Source of the DNA: Flavobacterium sp. IB48
GTDB taxonomy: Bacteria; Bacteroidota; Bacteroidia; Flavobacteriales; Flavobacteriaceae
NCBI RefSeq assembly: GCF_016405855.1
Contig: NZ_JAEFCA010000005.1
Location: 310,001 to 374,000, forward strand
Reading direction: 5' to 3'
Length of the DNA: 64,000 nucleotides
The notes beneath the pieces are model-generated. The model did not search any database, was not told where the DNA came from, and was given only the letters and a program-made list of their open reading frames with translations. Numbering within the stretch: position 1 is the stretch's first letter; every line of letters starts with the position of its first letter. Below, one piece after another: positions 32,443-43,100 of the stretch. The position numbers were made by a program, and so were the translations under genes.

Positions 32443-33627
32443 ATGGAACAAACATTAAGATGGTTCGGACCAAATGATCCTGTTTCTTTACAAGACATCA
32501 AACAAACTGGAGCAACTGGAATTGTAACGGCTTTACACCATATTCCGAACGGGCAAGTTTGGAGCATTGATGAAATCATTAAACGAAAAGTTGAAATTGA
32601 GCACGAAAACGGAGATCCTAAAAAAGGCGCTTCTGGATTAACTTGGTCGGTTGTAGAAAGTATTCCTGTTCACGAAGACATTAAAAAACAAACTGGAAAT
32701 TACCTGCAATACATTGAAAATTATAAAGAAAGCATTCGCAATTTAGCTTTATGCGGTATTAAATGTGTTTGTTATAATTTCATGCCTGTTTTAGACTGGT
32801 CAAGAACAGATTTGTCTTATACGGTTGAAGACGGTTCAAAAGCTTTGCGTTTTGACATCAACGCTTTTGCTGCTTTTGAATTGCATATTTTAAAAAGACC
32901 AGGAGCAGAAAATGAATATTCTGAAGAACAAAAACAAAAAGCAAAAAGCTATTTTGAAGCCATGACTTCAGAAGACAAAGTTAAATTGCAGCAGAACATT
33001 TTGGCTGGACTTCCTGGTGCTGAAGAAGCTTATTCTGTTGAAGATTTCTTGGTTACTTTAAGTGCTTATAATCATATTGACAGACAAGCTTTAAAGAATA
33101 ATCTTTTTCACTTTTTAAAAGAAATTATTCCAGTTGCAGAAAGCAAAGGTGTTGTAATGGCAATTCACCCAGACGATCCTCCTTATCCAATTTTAGGTTT
33201 ACCGAGAGTCGTAAGTACAGAAGAAGATTTGATCGAATTAATGAACGCTGCTCCTTCTCCATCAAACGGATTTACCATGTGTACAGGTTCTTATGGGGTT
33301 CGTGCTGATAATGATTTACCGGGAATTGTAAGACGTCATGGCGATAAAATGAATTTCATTCATTTAAGAAGCACGCAACGCGACGAAGAAGGAAGTTTCT
33401 ACGAAGCAAATCATCTAGAAGGCGACGTTGACATGTACGAAGTTGTAAAAGCAATTCTGGAAGTTGAAAAAAGAAATAATAGCCAATTACCAATGCGTCC
33501 AGATCACGGACATCAAATGTTGGATGATTTAAAGAAAAAAACAAATCCGGGATATTCTGCAATTGGCCGTTTAAGAGGCTTGGCAGAATTGCGAGGACTT
33601 GAATTAGGGATCAAACGATCTTTATAA
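32443..33627 (+). CDS. uxuA: Mannonate dehydratase
   Basis: The 394-residue cytosolic enzyme removes water from D-mannonate to give 2-keto-3-deoxygluconate. UxuA landmarks are the N-terminal 'MEQTLRWFGPNDPVSL', 'TGIVTALHHIPNG', 'CYNFMPVLDWSRTDL', 'AIHPDDPPYPILGLPR', 'TMCTGSYG' and 'FIHLRSTQR', which include the metal-binding His and Cys residues. Length is normal. It follows the SDR gene by about 120 bp containing an inverted repeat. Its presence means saturated glucuronate is a growth substrate, via fructuronate and mannonate. Confidence 0.95.
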   Translation: MEQTLRWFGPNDPVSLQDIKQTGATGIVTALHHIPNGQVWSIDEIIKRKVEIEHENGDPKKGASGLTWSVVESIPVHEDIKKQTGNYLQYIENYKESIRNLALCGIKCVCYNFMPVLDWSRTDLSYTVEDGSKALRFDINAFAAFELHILKRPGAENEYSEEQKQKAKSYFEAMTSEDKVKLQQNILAGLPGAEEAYSVEDFLVTLSAYNHIDRQALKNNLFHFLKEIIPVAESKGVVMAIHPDDPPYPILGLPRVVSTEEDLIELMNAAPSPSNGFTMCTGSYGVRADNDLPGIVRRHGDKMNFIHLRSTQRDEEGSFYEANHLEGDVDMYEVVKAILEVEKRNNSQLPMRPDHGHQMLDDLKKKTNPGYSAIGRLRGLAELRGLELGIKRSL

Positions 33628-33867
33628 TTTGTTTGCTGCGAAGGCACTAAGACGCGAGGTTTTTTTTATGTTTCACGCAGATTTAAAAAAATTTAGGCAG
33701 ATGAACGCAGATAATTTATACATAATAAAATCTGCTATAATCTGCCAAATCTGTGTAAAAAAAAATCTTTTTAATCCTTTTAATCTGTGGCTAAAAAAAC
33801 TTAGAGCCTTAGTGCCTTAGCGGCAAAACAAAAAAAAAACTAACTAACCACAAACAACCACAAAACC
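33628..33867. repeat. Intergenic inverted-repeat region (CGCAGATTT family)
   Basis: The 240-bp gap after uxuA holds degenerate inverted repeats. An outer pair (GGCACTAAGACGCGAGG near 33642 with GCCTTAGTGCCTTAGCGGC near 33808) encloses an inner pair (TTTCACGCAGATTT near 33670 with AAATCTGTGTAAA near 33749). The inner words recur at 44812-44895 and 48706-48777. Confidence 0.6.
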
Positions 33868-35496
33868 ATGATCCGCCAAACCATTCTTATATCCTGCGGT
33901 CTTTTCATGAATACTTTACTGGCGCAGGAATTACCTAAAATCATTACATCAAAAACCAACTATCTTCCTGATTTTAGTTATGCAGGATATCATTTCGGCG
34001 AAAGCCAAATTCCTGAAACTAATGGAAAAGTAATTAATGCTACTGATTTTGGTGTAAAAGCAAATGATAATCTAGACGATTCAAAAGCACTCTTAAAAGC
34101 TTTTAAAGCGGCAAATGCCGTTGAAGGAAATGTAATTCTGCAATTGCCTGCCGGACGAATTATTCTAAGCGATATTTTGTATATCGAAAGAAGCAATTTT
34201 GTACTTCGAGGTGCAGGTTCAAACGAAAACGGAACTGAGATTTACTGCCCAAGACCGATGATGTATCTTAAAGATTCTGAAGTTTTGGCTGAACTTCGCG
34301 AATACTTAACCACTTTTGATAAAAGACAACGTGAACCAGAAAATAATATTGATTTACCTTTTTCTCAATACGCTTGGTCCGGAGGATTTATTTGGACACA
34401 GGTTCCGGGCGAACGTGTAAAGTCCTATTTGGATAAATACGAACCTGAGTCTAATCCGTTGGCGAAAGTCAATTCGGGGAAAATGGGCGAACATGTTATT
34501 ACGGTCTCTGACGCAAAAGGTTTAAAAGTTGGTGATGTTGTCGAATTGCAATTGTTTAATAAAGATGGCGAAAACGGCGAAATCATCAAAGATTTATATC
34601 AAGGCGCCAAAGTAAAACCTGGTTCGCATCATTGGAAATTTCCAAAACTTCCCATTGTAAGACAGCAGGTTGAAATTGCTAAAATTTCTGGTTCTAAAAT
34701 CACTTTAAAAACGCCTTTAACTATTTCAATAAAAACAAGTTATCAGGCGCAATTAGTAGAATGGAAACATTTAAATGAAGTTGGAATCGAACATCTTCGT
34801 TTTACTTTTCCTGATATTCCGAGAGTCGCACATCACGTAGAACCTGGTAATAACGGGATTTTCTTAACTCGTCTTTTTAATAGTTGGGTTAAAGATATCA
34901 AAATCACCAATGCAGACAGCGGTATTTTAGCCGAAGAAGTTTCTAATGTAACCATTCAAGATGTTACAACCGACGGACCGCATTTGGCTCATTATACGGT
35001 AACTTTAGGCGGCGTTCATAATGTTTTGGTTAAAGATCTAAAAATCTATAATTCTGCTGTTCATCCTTTAAGTTTCAACACATTTGCAACAAAAAACGTA
35101 TATCAGAACTGTGAAATTTTTACAGATCCTGTTTTAGATCAGCATTCTGGGGCAAATCATCAAAATCTATTTGACAATATTACGGTTCATTTAAAAGCCG
35201 ATAAAAACAATAGTTACGCTTTATTTGGCGGCGGTGGAGCCGATTACTGGAAACCTTCACACGGGCCTTTCAGTACGTTTTGGAATCTAAATGTTCAAGT
35301 TGAAAATCCAGATCCATCGAAAACTGTTTTATTGTACGGGATGAAAGATGGTGCTTTAGCCAGAATTATTGGTGTTCACGGCAATACGAAATTTGAAATC
35401 AAATACGACATTGATCCTTATATTGAATTTTTAAATACGCCAATTGAAAAAATTCCGTCTATTTACGATTATCAATTAAAAAAGAGATTGAAGTAA
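33868..35496 (+). CDS. Secreted right-handed beta-helix protein, putative polysaccharide lyase or hydrolase
   Basis: The 542-residue protein has a signal peptide (cut near 'LLAQ') and an N-terminal Pectate_lyase_3-like start ('VINATDFGVKANDNLDDSKALL', read in two parts). Repeating beta-strand turns of a parallel beta-helix follow in the second half ('SNVTIQDVTTDGPHLAH', 'GGVHNVLVKDLKIYNSAVHP'). A His/Asp-rich stretch 'LDQHSGANHQNLFDN' near residue 424 may be functional. It lies between uronate catabolism genes and an HTCS-SusCD-GH88 cluster. GH88 acts on lyase products and no other lyase candidate is evident in this locus, so this protein is the best candidate for the missing lyase (inference). 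A GH28-type hydrolase is the alternative. Confidence 0.7.
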   Translation: MIRQTILISCGLFMNTLLAQELPKIITSKTNYLPDFSYAGYHFGESQIPETNGKVINATDFGVKANDNLDDSKALLKAFKAANAVEGNVILQLPAGRIILSDILYIERSNFVLRGAGSNENGTEIYCPRPMMYLKDSEVLAELREYLTTFDKRQREPENNIDLPFSQYAWSGGFIWTQVPGERVKSYLDKYEPESNPLAKVNSGKMGEHVITVSDAKGLKVGDVVELQLFNKDGENGEIIKDLYQGAKVKPGSHHWKFPKLPIVRQQVEIAKISGSKITLKTPLTISIKTSYQAQLVEWKHLNEVGIEHLRFTFPDIPRVAHHVEPGNNGIFLTRLFNSWVKDIKITNADSGILAEEVSNVTIQDVTTDGPHLAHYTVTLGGVHNVLVKDLKIYNSAVHPLSFNTFATKNVYQNCEIFTDPVLDQHSGANHQNLFDNITVHLKADKNNSYALFGGGGADYWKPSHGPFSTFWNLNVQVENPDPSKTVLLYGMKDGALARIIGVHGNTKFEIKYDIDPYIEFLNTPIEKIPSIYDYQLKKRLK

Positions 35497-35572
35497 AGTT
35501 CTTTTTTTTAATCTCGCAAAGTCGCTAAAAAGCAAAGCTTTATGAGTTCATTTTTAATAATATTAAGTATAG

Positions 35573-35678
35573 TTTGTCATTTCGACGAAGGAGAAATCTT
35601 CGTAAGTAGCTCCGTATAGAACTTCGTCAATCTTTGTAGAGTTACTCGTGGAGATTTCTCCTTCGTCGAAATGACAAA
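35573..35678. repeat. 27-bp perfect inverted repeat (TCATTTCGA family)
   Basis: Arms at 35573-35599 and 35652-35678 are perfectly complementary, with a 52-base loop. The sequence is a close relative of the element at 28991-29123. It lies between the beta-helix gene and the HTCS gene. Confidence 0.85.
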
Positions 35679-35738
35679 AATGAGAAAAACCTTGAACCTC
35701 TGCTCCTTTGCAACTTTGAACCTAAAAAATTAACCGCT

Positions 35739-38700
35739 ATGAAATACAAAATAGTCTTTCTGGTTTTGCTTTTTATTTCAGGAAACCTGTTTTCCCAAAA
35801 TAAATACCGCCTTAAAAATTTCTCTACCACCGATGGACTTTCGCAGAGTTCTGTCATTGCCATTCATCAGGATAAATTTGGGCAGATGTGGTTCGGAACA
35901 CGCGATGGTTTAAACAAATATGATGGAAGCCGATTTACCATTTTCAGAAATGATACTGCTGATAAATATTCGATTAGCAACAATGATATATTAGCAATTG
36001 AAGAAGACAATTCAGGAAAAATCTGGGTCGGAACTTACAATGGATTAAATTGTTATGATCCTATTTCAAATCGTTTCACGAGATATCTTCATACCAAAGC
36101 CAATCATACCATTAGCAATAATGCCGTTTGGAGCATGAGAGAAATTGGCGGAGAAATGTGGTTTGGAACTTCAAAAGGATTAACGATTTACAATAAAAAA
36201 ACAGGATTATTTTCTTCTGTTTTCCATTCAGATGATGATGCTTCTACCCTTCCGAGCAATAATATTTTGAGCATTTTAAAAACCAAAAAAGGCGAAATTT
36301 GGATTGGAACAACGAAAGGGTTGTGTCAATTGACAAGTAGAAAAAATGGCAAATTAACTTTCAAAAATTATCCTTTAAATTCGACTGATTTGTTAAATGT
36401 ACAATCGGTAATTGAAGACAAAGATGGCAGTTTATGGATTGGAACAAAAAACAAAGGTCTTCTAAAATTCGATCAAAAAGAAAAAGCTTTTGTTTCGTTT
36501 TTACCAACAGAAAAATATCGAGAAATTAATAGCGACATTCGCTCTTTACTAATTGACAATCAAGGTTCTTTATGGATTGGAGCTTATGACGGAATTTATA
36601 TCTTAGGTCAAGATAAGAGTCTTCAAAAAATCAACAATACCAATAACAGCAACGGAATCGACAAAGTAAAGTCGGTTTTTATGGATAAAAAAGGTTCTAT
36701 TTGGATTGGCTGTTATTATAAAGGAGTAAATCTTTGGGATGTTTCAAATGTCAATTTCTCTAATTACAATCAGAATTCAAAAAAGATTCCGATGAGTTTT
36801 GATGTGGTGAGTTCGATTATTGCAGACAAAAACGGGAACATTTATTTTGGAACTGAAGGTGGCGGAATCACGATTTATAATAAAAATACCGAAACTGTAA
36901 GTTACATTAATAGCAAAACTGGACAAACTCATAAAAATGATATCAAAGCCATGTGTTTGGCAGACGATAATATTTTATGGATTGGAACTTTTTCTAAAGG
37001 ATTATCAGCTTACAATACTATTTCTAAAAAAATTGAAGACAACAGAATCGCAACAGATCTAACCGATTTATTAAAAGAAAGCGGCGTTTATTCGCTTAAA
37101 GCTGAAAACAAAATCTTATGGATTGGAACTTTTGGCAAAGGTTTAATTCGTTATAATACATTAGATAAAACCTTTCAAATTATTGGAAATGATACTTCTA
37201 AACCCGTTTTTCTAACCAATAACATGGTTCGCAGTATTTTAATCGACAAACAAAATTCAATCTGGCTTGGAACACAAAATGGTTTAAATCGCATTTCGCT
37301 TCGAAATTTTGATCCGAAGAAATACCAAATACAGCATTTTTTTTATGATCATTCGGCTTTGTCGGGCGACGATATTTTGACTTTGTTTGAAGATTCTCAA
37401 AACAAAATTTGGGTGGGAACAAAAGCCAAAGGTCTTCATGTTTTTGATGGAAAAAAATTCACTAGAATCAATCTTAGAATTGGAAATACGGTCATTACTT
37501 CTATTCATTCGATTTTAGAAGATGACGATAAAAACTTATGGATCAGTACCAATCAAGGAATTATAAAGTACAATACAATTAAAAAAGCAATTGTCATTTA
37601 TGATCAGAAAGATGGTTTGGCGAGTAATGAATTCAACGATAATTCGGCATTAAAATTAGGATCTAATCAGTTTTATTTTGGAAGTCCTTCGGGTGCAACC
37701 TTTTTCGATGCCACAAAAATTTCCTTAAATAATTATGCGCCACAGGTTTTAATTACCGATTTGAAAATTAAAAACGAAACGGTAAATGCGCATGACAAAG
37801 ACGGAATTTTAGACCAAAGCATTGGTTTTACCAAAAACATTACTTTGGATTATGACAAGGCTAATTTTTCTATCAGTTTTGCGATTCCAAATTACATTCG
37901 ATCCAAAAACAATCAATACAGTTATCGTTTGGTTGGTTTGGAAAACAACTGGACAACAACCAAAAACAGCGAGGCCAATTTTGCGATTCAGAATCCAGGA
38001 ACTTATACTTTTGAAGTTCGTGGCGCTAACAATGACGGAGTCTGGAATCAAACTCCAACGACTTTAACTGTTATTGTAAATCCAGCACCGTGGCGCAGTA
38101 TTTGGGCATTTTTATTGTACGGAATCGTAATTGGTTTAGGTTTGTACGGTTTGATTTGGATTATGAAATCGAAAGCCAGACTGAAACAAAAATTGGAACT
38201 GGAATATCTAGAAACACAGCGAATTGAAGAAAACAATAAATTAAAGCTGGATTTCTTTACCAATATTTCGCATGAATTTAGAACACCTTTAACTTTGATT
38301 TTAGGTCCTTTACAACAAATTCTAGCCGATTATAATGGTACTAATGAAATGTACAAAAAGCTTCTGGTTATTGAAGGAAGTGCAAATCATCTGTTGAGTT
38401 TGATTAATCGTTTAATGGATTTTAGAAAACTGGAAAATCATCAAGTTACATTAGAATCTGCAAACGGAAACATTGTAAAATTTACCAAAGAAATCTTTTT
38501 ATCGTTTATTGAATACGCCAAAGACGGCGGCTACGATTACACGTTTGAAACTGAAAATGAAGAAATTCTAGTGTATTTTGACCGTTACAAACTCGAACGC
38601 GTATTTTATAATTTAATTTCGAATGCTTTTAGATATACTCCAAAAGGCGGTTCGATCAAAGTTACAATCAATCACGATCAGCAGAATCTGTTTATTGCGG

Positions 38701-39833
38701 TCGAAGATTCGGGCGTAGGAATTGCTGAAGAACATATTGATAAGATTTTCGACTTGTTTTTTGAAATTCCAATGCACAATCAAGTTCAGAAAAACTACAA
38801 TAAAGGAACTGGAATTGGACTTTCGATTGTAAAAAATATTGTCGAATTGCATAAAGGAAAAATCGATGTTATGAACAAAACCACAGGTGGCGTTATTTTT
38901 AAAGTGACTTTACCGCTTGGTCGCGAACATCTTTTAGACAGCGAAATTATTTCTGATTTTAAAATCAGTGACGATATTGAACAATATTCGGCTCAATTAG
39001 AAACTTCAGAAATTATTGAAAATGAAGATATTGAAGATTTAATTGTAAACGAAGAAAAACAAACAATTTTAATTGTTGAAGATCATAAGGTTTTGAGAAA
39101 GTTCATGAAAAATCTTCTCAAAAAAGACTACAACATTATTGAAGCCGAAAATGGTAAAATCGCTTTTGAAAAAGCTTTAAAATTTGTTCCGAATTTGATT
39201 ATCAGCGATGTCATTATGCCTGAAATGGTTGGAACTGAGCTTTGTTCAAAAATCAAAGAAAACATAAAAACGAGCCACATTCCAGTTATTCTGCTGACTT
39301 CTAGGTCTTCATTGGTTTACAAATTTGAAGGATTAGAAAGTGGCGCAGATGATTACATTAGTAAACCTTTCAACTTAATGGAGTTCAGGCTTCGCGTTAA
39401 AAATCTTTTGAATACAACAGAACGTTTACGAATCAAATTTTCAAGCGAAGACAGTTTTATTCCGTCAGAAATAACGGTTTCTTCTCTGGATGAAGAATTA
39501 TTGAAAAAAGCATTCAAAATTGTGGAAGAAAACATTTCAAACGAACAATTTGATATTCCGCTTTTCTGTTCAGAATTGGGTGTCAGCCGAACGATGCTAT
39601 TTTTAAAAATCAAAGCTTGGACCAATTGTACGCCAAATGAATTCATTCACGAAATCAGATTAAAACGTGCATCTCAATTATTAGAACAAAACAAATTAAC
39701 CGTTTCAGAAATCAGTTATAAAGTAGGTTTCAACAATCCGAAATACTTTAGCAAATGCTTTCAGAAAAAGTATGGCGAGACTCCATCTCAATACGCCGAC
39801 AAATTTTACAAATCTTATACGATTAAATTGTAA
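35739..39833 (+). CDS. Hybrid two-component system regulator (HTCS)
   Basis: This 1364-residue one-protein sensor-regulator has a signal peptide, a large periplasmic sensor of Reg_prop propeller repeats and a Y_Y_Y domain (about 22-780), and a membrane helix (about 788-808). The histidine kinase has its phospho-His at H845 in 'SHEFRTPL' and an ATPase domain (about 940-1065). A receiver follows (D1157 in 'ISDVIMPEM') and a C-terminal AraC-type HTH (about 1262-1358). HTCS proteins sense a specific oligosaccharide in the periplasm and activate the linked SusCD locus. It lies directly upstream of such a locus. A terminator at 39994-40028 ends its transcript. Confidence 0.95.
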   Translation: MKYKIVFLVLLFISGNLFSQNKYRLKNFSTTDGLSQSSVIAIHQDKFGQMWFGTRDGLNKYDGSRFTIFRNDTADKYSISNNDILAIEEDNSGKIWVGTYNGLNCYDPISNRFTRYLHTKANHTISNNAVWSMREIGGEMWFGTSKGLTIYNKKTGLFSSVFHSDDDASTLPSNNILSILKTKKGEIWIGTTKGLCQLTSRKNGKLTFKNYPLNSTDLLNVQSVIEDKDGSLWIGTKNKGLLKFDQKEKAFVSFLPTEKYREINSDIRSLLIDNQGSLWIGAYDGIYILGQDKSLQKINNTNNSNGIDKVKSVFMDKKGSIWIGCYYKGVNLWDVSNVNFSNYNQNSKKIPMSFDVVSSIIADKNGNIYFGTEGGGITIYNKNTETVSYINSKTGQTHKNDIKAMCLADDNILWIGTFSKGLSAYNTISKKIEDNRIATDLTDLLKESGVYSLKAENKILWIGTFGKGLIRYNTLDKTFQIIGNDTSKPVFLTNNMVRSILIDKQNSIWLGTQNGLNRISLRNFDPKKYQIQHFFYDHSALSGDDILTLFEDSQNKIWVGTKAKGLHVFDGKKFTRINLRIGNTVITSIHSILEDDDKNLWISTNQGIIKYNTIKKAIVIYDQKDGLASNEFNDNSALKLGSNQFYFGSPSGATFFDATKISLNNYAPQVLITDLKIKNETVNAHDKDGILDQSIGFTKNITLDYDKANFSISFAIPNYIRSKNNQYSYRLVGLENNWTTTKNSEANFAIQNPGTYTFEVRGANNDGVWNQTPTTLTVIVNPAPWRSIWAFLLYGIVIGLGLYGLIWIMKSKARLKQKLELEYLETQRIEENNKLKLDFFTNISHEFRTPLTLILGPLQQILADYNGTNEMYKKLLVIEGSANHLLSLINRLMDFRKLENHQVTLESANGNIVKFTKEIFLSFIEYAKDGGYDYTFETENEEILVYFDRYKLERVFYNLISNAFRYTPKGGSIKVTINHDQQNLFIAVEDSGVGIAEEHIDKIFDLFFEIPMHNQVQKNYNKGTGIGLSIVKNIVELHKGKIDVMNKTTGGVIFKVTLPLGREHLLDSEIISDFKISDDIEQYSAQLETSEIIENEDIEDLIVNEEKQTILIVEDHKVLRKFMKNLLKKDYNIIEAENGKIAFEKALKFVPNLIISDVIMPEMVGTELCSKIKENIKTSHIPVILLTSRSSLVYKFEGLESGADDYISKPFNLMEFRLRVKNLLNTTERLRIKFSSEDSFIPSEITVSSLDEELLKKAFKIVEENISNEQFDIPLFCSELGVSRTMLFLKIKAWTNCTPNEFIHEIRLKRASQLLEQNKLTVSEISYKVGFNNPKYFSKCFQKKYGETPSQYADKFYKSYTIKL

Positions 39834-39965
39834 AATGTGAGATGTAAAATGTGAGATGTGAGATGTGAATTGTTTAAGGTAACCAATCCTTTCACTTTTC
39901 ACTTTTCACTTTTCGCTTTTCACTTTTCGCTTTTCACTTTTCACAACTCACATTTCGCATCTTAT
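39834..39965. repeat. Heptamer tandem repeats, inverted relative to each other
   Basis: GTGAGAT-type 7-bp units (39836-39870) are followed by a run of CTTTTCA/CTTTTCG 7-bp units (39892-39944). The ends (GATGTGA and TCACATTTCGCATC) are roughly complementary, so the stretch can fold back. It lies just after the HTCS stop. Confidence 0.65.
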
Positions 39966-39993
39966 TTAAATAATCCGCGTTTTTAAAGGCTTC

Positions 39994-40028
39994 AAAAAGG
40001 GTATCTGTATTTTTAGATACCCTTTTTT
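39994..40028 (+). terminator. Intrinsic terminator after the HTCS gene
   Basis: AAAAAGGGTATCT pairs with AGATACCCTTTTT across an 8-base loop and ends in a T run. Confidence 0.85.
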
Positions 40029-40053
40029 GTATTTCTATTTCTTTTTTGGCTTC

Positions 40054-40061
40054 TACATTTG
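40054..40061 (+). promoter_or_regulatory. Candidate -7 element of the susCD operon
   Basis: TACATTTG is an exact TAnnTTTG match, placed between the HTCS terminator and the susC start, about 125 bp before the ATG. A TTTG at 40026 is 24 bp upstream, longer than the usual spacer, as may be expected for an activator-dependent promoter. Confidence 0.45.
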
Positions 40062-40185
40062 CGATATGAAAATCAAAAAAACAAGCTTCCTTTTACTCCA
40101 AATTTTGTTTGTCATTATCATAATCGGAATGAGTTTATTGCTTTTCTACTTTATCTAACTTATTAACCTTAAAACCAAAAAATGA

Positions 40186-43100
40186 ATGTTTACAAACCAC
40201 AAAAACAAATCGTTTAAATGGTGTTTACTGGTATCTTTTTTACTGGTAAATATCGTGATGCACGCACAGGAACGAAAAGTAACTGGAAAAATTACTTCCA
40301 GCGAAGATTTGCTCGGGCTTCCTGGTGCCAATGTCTATATTAAAAATTCCTCTGTTGGCGCTTCTGCCGATATGGACGGAAATTATACTGTAATTGTAGG
40401 AGAGAAAAATGCTGTTTTAGTTTTTAATTTCGTCGGATTTCAAACTGTTGAAGTTCCGGTTGGAACCAAAAATGTTATCAATGTAAGTTTAAAACCAGAT
40501 ACAAAAGCCCTTGACGAGGTTATTGTTGTTGGTTATGGTACACGTAAAAAGAGTGATATTACAGGATCTGTATCTTCTGTAACAGCAAAAGAGTTGACGG
40601 CTTATCCTGTTTTAAATGCAGAACAAGCTTTACAAGGCCGTGCTGCGGGTGTTTCGGTAATGTCTAATAATGGTGGCGAACCTGGAGCTCCAACAAAAAT
40701 CAGAGTTCGTGGAGGAACTTCAATCAATGCAAGTGGAGACGCTTTAATTGTTGTTGATGGTTTTGCAGGTGTTTCTATGCCAGCACCTCAAGATATTGCC
40801 TCTATCGAAGTTTTAAAAGATGCTTCGGCAACAGCAATTTATGGATCTCGAGGATCAAATGGAGTTATCATGGTAACAACCAAAAAAGGAAAAGCAGGAA
40901 AACCTGTAATTGAGTTTAGCAACTCGACTTCTATTCAATCTGTAAACAACAAATTGCATTTATTGAACGCTGATCAGTTTGCAGCTTACAGGAAAAGTTT
41001 TACTACGCATACGCAAGGTCCTGCAAATACAGATTGGCAAGATGTTATTTATCGCGAAGGAATGATTTCGAACACGCAATTATCTTTCTCAGGCGGATCT
41101 GATAATGTGAGATATTATGTTTCGGGAACTTATTTTAACCAAAATGGAGTTGTAATTAATTCTGGAATTGATAAATATACTATTGTGGCTAATCTTGAAG
41201 CCGATTTATCTCCTAAATTTAAAGTGGGGTTAAACACGTTTACAAGCAAACAGAACAAAGAAGGAATTGTAAGCCAGACAGGTGCTGGAGGAACGGGTGC
41301 TGCGGGTGTAATTGCGTCTGCTTACCGTTTTATGCCAGATAAAGGAATTTACAATGCAGACGGAACTTACACGACTACTGCTCCAATTGGAGACGATATC
41401 GACAATCCGTACGCAACTGCAATGGAAAATATTTTAGAAACTGTTTCTATCGTAAACCGAAGCAATTTCTTCGCTCAATATCAAATTACTAAAGATCTTG
41501 ATTTTAAAACGACTTTAGGTTTAACCGATAATAATTCGCAAACAGGAAGATTTATTCCTTCTACTTTAATTGCTGGAAAAAATATCAAGGGAGAAGCTTC
41601 TGTCAATAACACTAGATTTTCTTCTTTCTTGACAGAGAATTATCTGACTTTCAAACGTGAAATTATCGACAAAGGAATACTAACGGTTCTTGGAGGATAT
41701 TCATACCAAAAAAATAAAAACGAAAATTCGTATGCCGCTTCAAGAGGCTTTTTGACAAATACGAATTCGTATAGAAACTTAGGCGCTGGAACTGTTTTCT
41801 TAAAACCTGATTCTGGTTTATCTGAAACAGAATTGATTTCTGCTTTCGGAAGGTTGAATTTTGATTATGCAGACAAATATTTACTAACCTTTACCGCAAG
41901 ACGAGATGGCTCTTCTAGCTTTAGTAAAAACTACAAGTACGGAACTTTTCCTTCTGGAGCAATTGGATGGAACATTAGTAAAGAAAACTTTCTGAAAGAC
42001 AATAAAACGGTTTCAAATTTAAAATTAAGAGCAAGTTACGGAGCAACAGGAAACCCTTCAATTGGTGCTTACTCTACTCTTTCTAGATTCTCTGAAATTT
42101 ATTATGTGAGCGGCGATGTAATTACAAATGCAGTTCAGTTAACTTCTTTGGATAATCCGAACTTGAAATGGGAAACTTCATATCAGCAGGATTACGGAAT
42201 TGATTTAGGTTTATTTGATAACCGAATCAGCATTACAGCAGATTATTATAAAACAATCACTAAAGATTTGTTATTCAACAGACCGCTTCCAGGAGTTTCA
42301 GGAATTGCTTCTCAGCTTCAAAACGTAGGAGAATTAGAAAATAAAGGATGGGAATTAGGAATTAATACCAGAAACTTTATTGGTGCAGATTTTACTTGGT
42401 CTACAAATTTTAATATTTCTTCGAATAAAAATAAAGTGTTGAAATTAGCAGACAACAAAGATCTTTTAATCAATTCTGCTCCAGGACACTTCTTAGCAAC
42501 TGAATCTCAAATTTTAAGAGTTGGACAACCTGTTGGTTCTTTCTTCGGATTTGTTTATGATGGTGTAATTCAACAAGGAGAAGCAGTTCTGCCAGGAAAC
42601 TTTGAAACTGTTGCAGGTGGTGAAAAATTTAGAGATGTAAATGGCGACGGAAAGTTAGATTCTCAGGATAAAACAATTATCGGAAATCCAAATCCAGATT
42701 TCATCTTCGGATTCAACAACGATTTTACATACAAAAATCTTGATTTAAATATCTTCTTTCAAGGCTCGCAAGGAGGTCAAATCTTAAACTATACTTTAAT
42801 GGAGTTGGCTTCTGGAAACAATAATGCTACAACTGAAGTTTTAGATGCTTGGACACCAACTCATACGGATACAAATGTTCCTGCAAATGCCGCTAGAACA
42901 AAAAGAATTACTTCAAGATTTGTTTATGATGGAAGTTATATCCGTTTGAAAAACATTTCTATTGGATATAGTTTAGATGAAAAAGTAGTTTCAAAAATGG
43001 GATTAAGCAAAGTTCGTTTTTACATCAGTGCGCAAAACATTTGGACAATTACCAATTATCCAGGAACAGATCCTGAAACAAATTACTTAAACGACTCTAA

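Noticed and set aside
39892..39944. Possible CRISPR-like array of short repeats
   Set aside because: Units are 7 bp with no spacers and no cas genes nearby; it is a simple tandem repeat.
40066..40158. 30-codon hydrophobic ORF (MKIKKTSFLLLQ...) before susC
   Set aside because: It could be a membrane microprotein, but its ATG is only 5 bp after the candidate -7 element, so a transcript from there would hardly contain the start. Left out as a gene.
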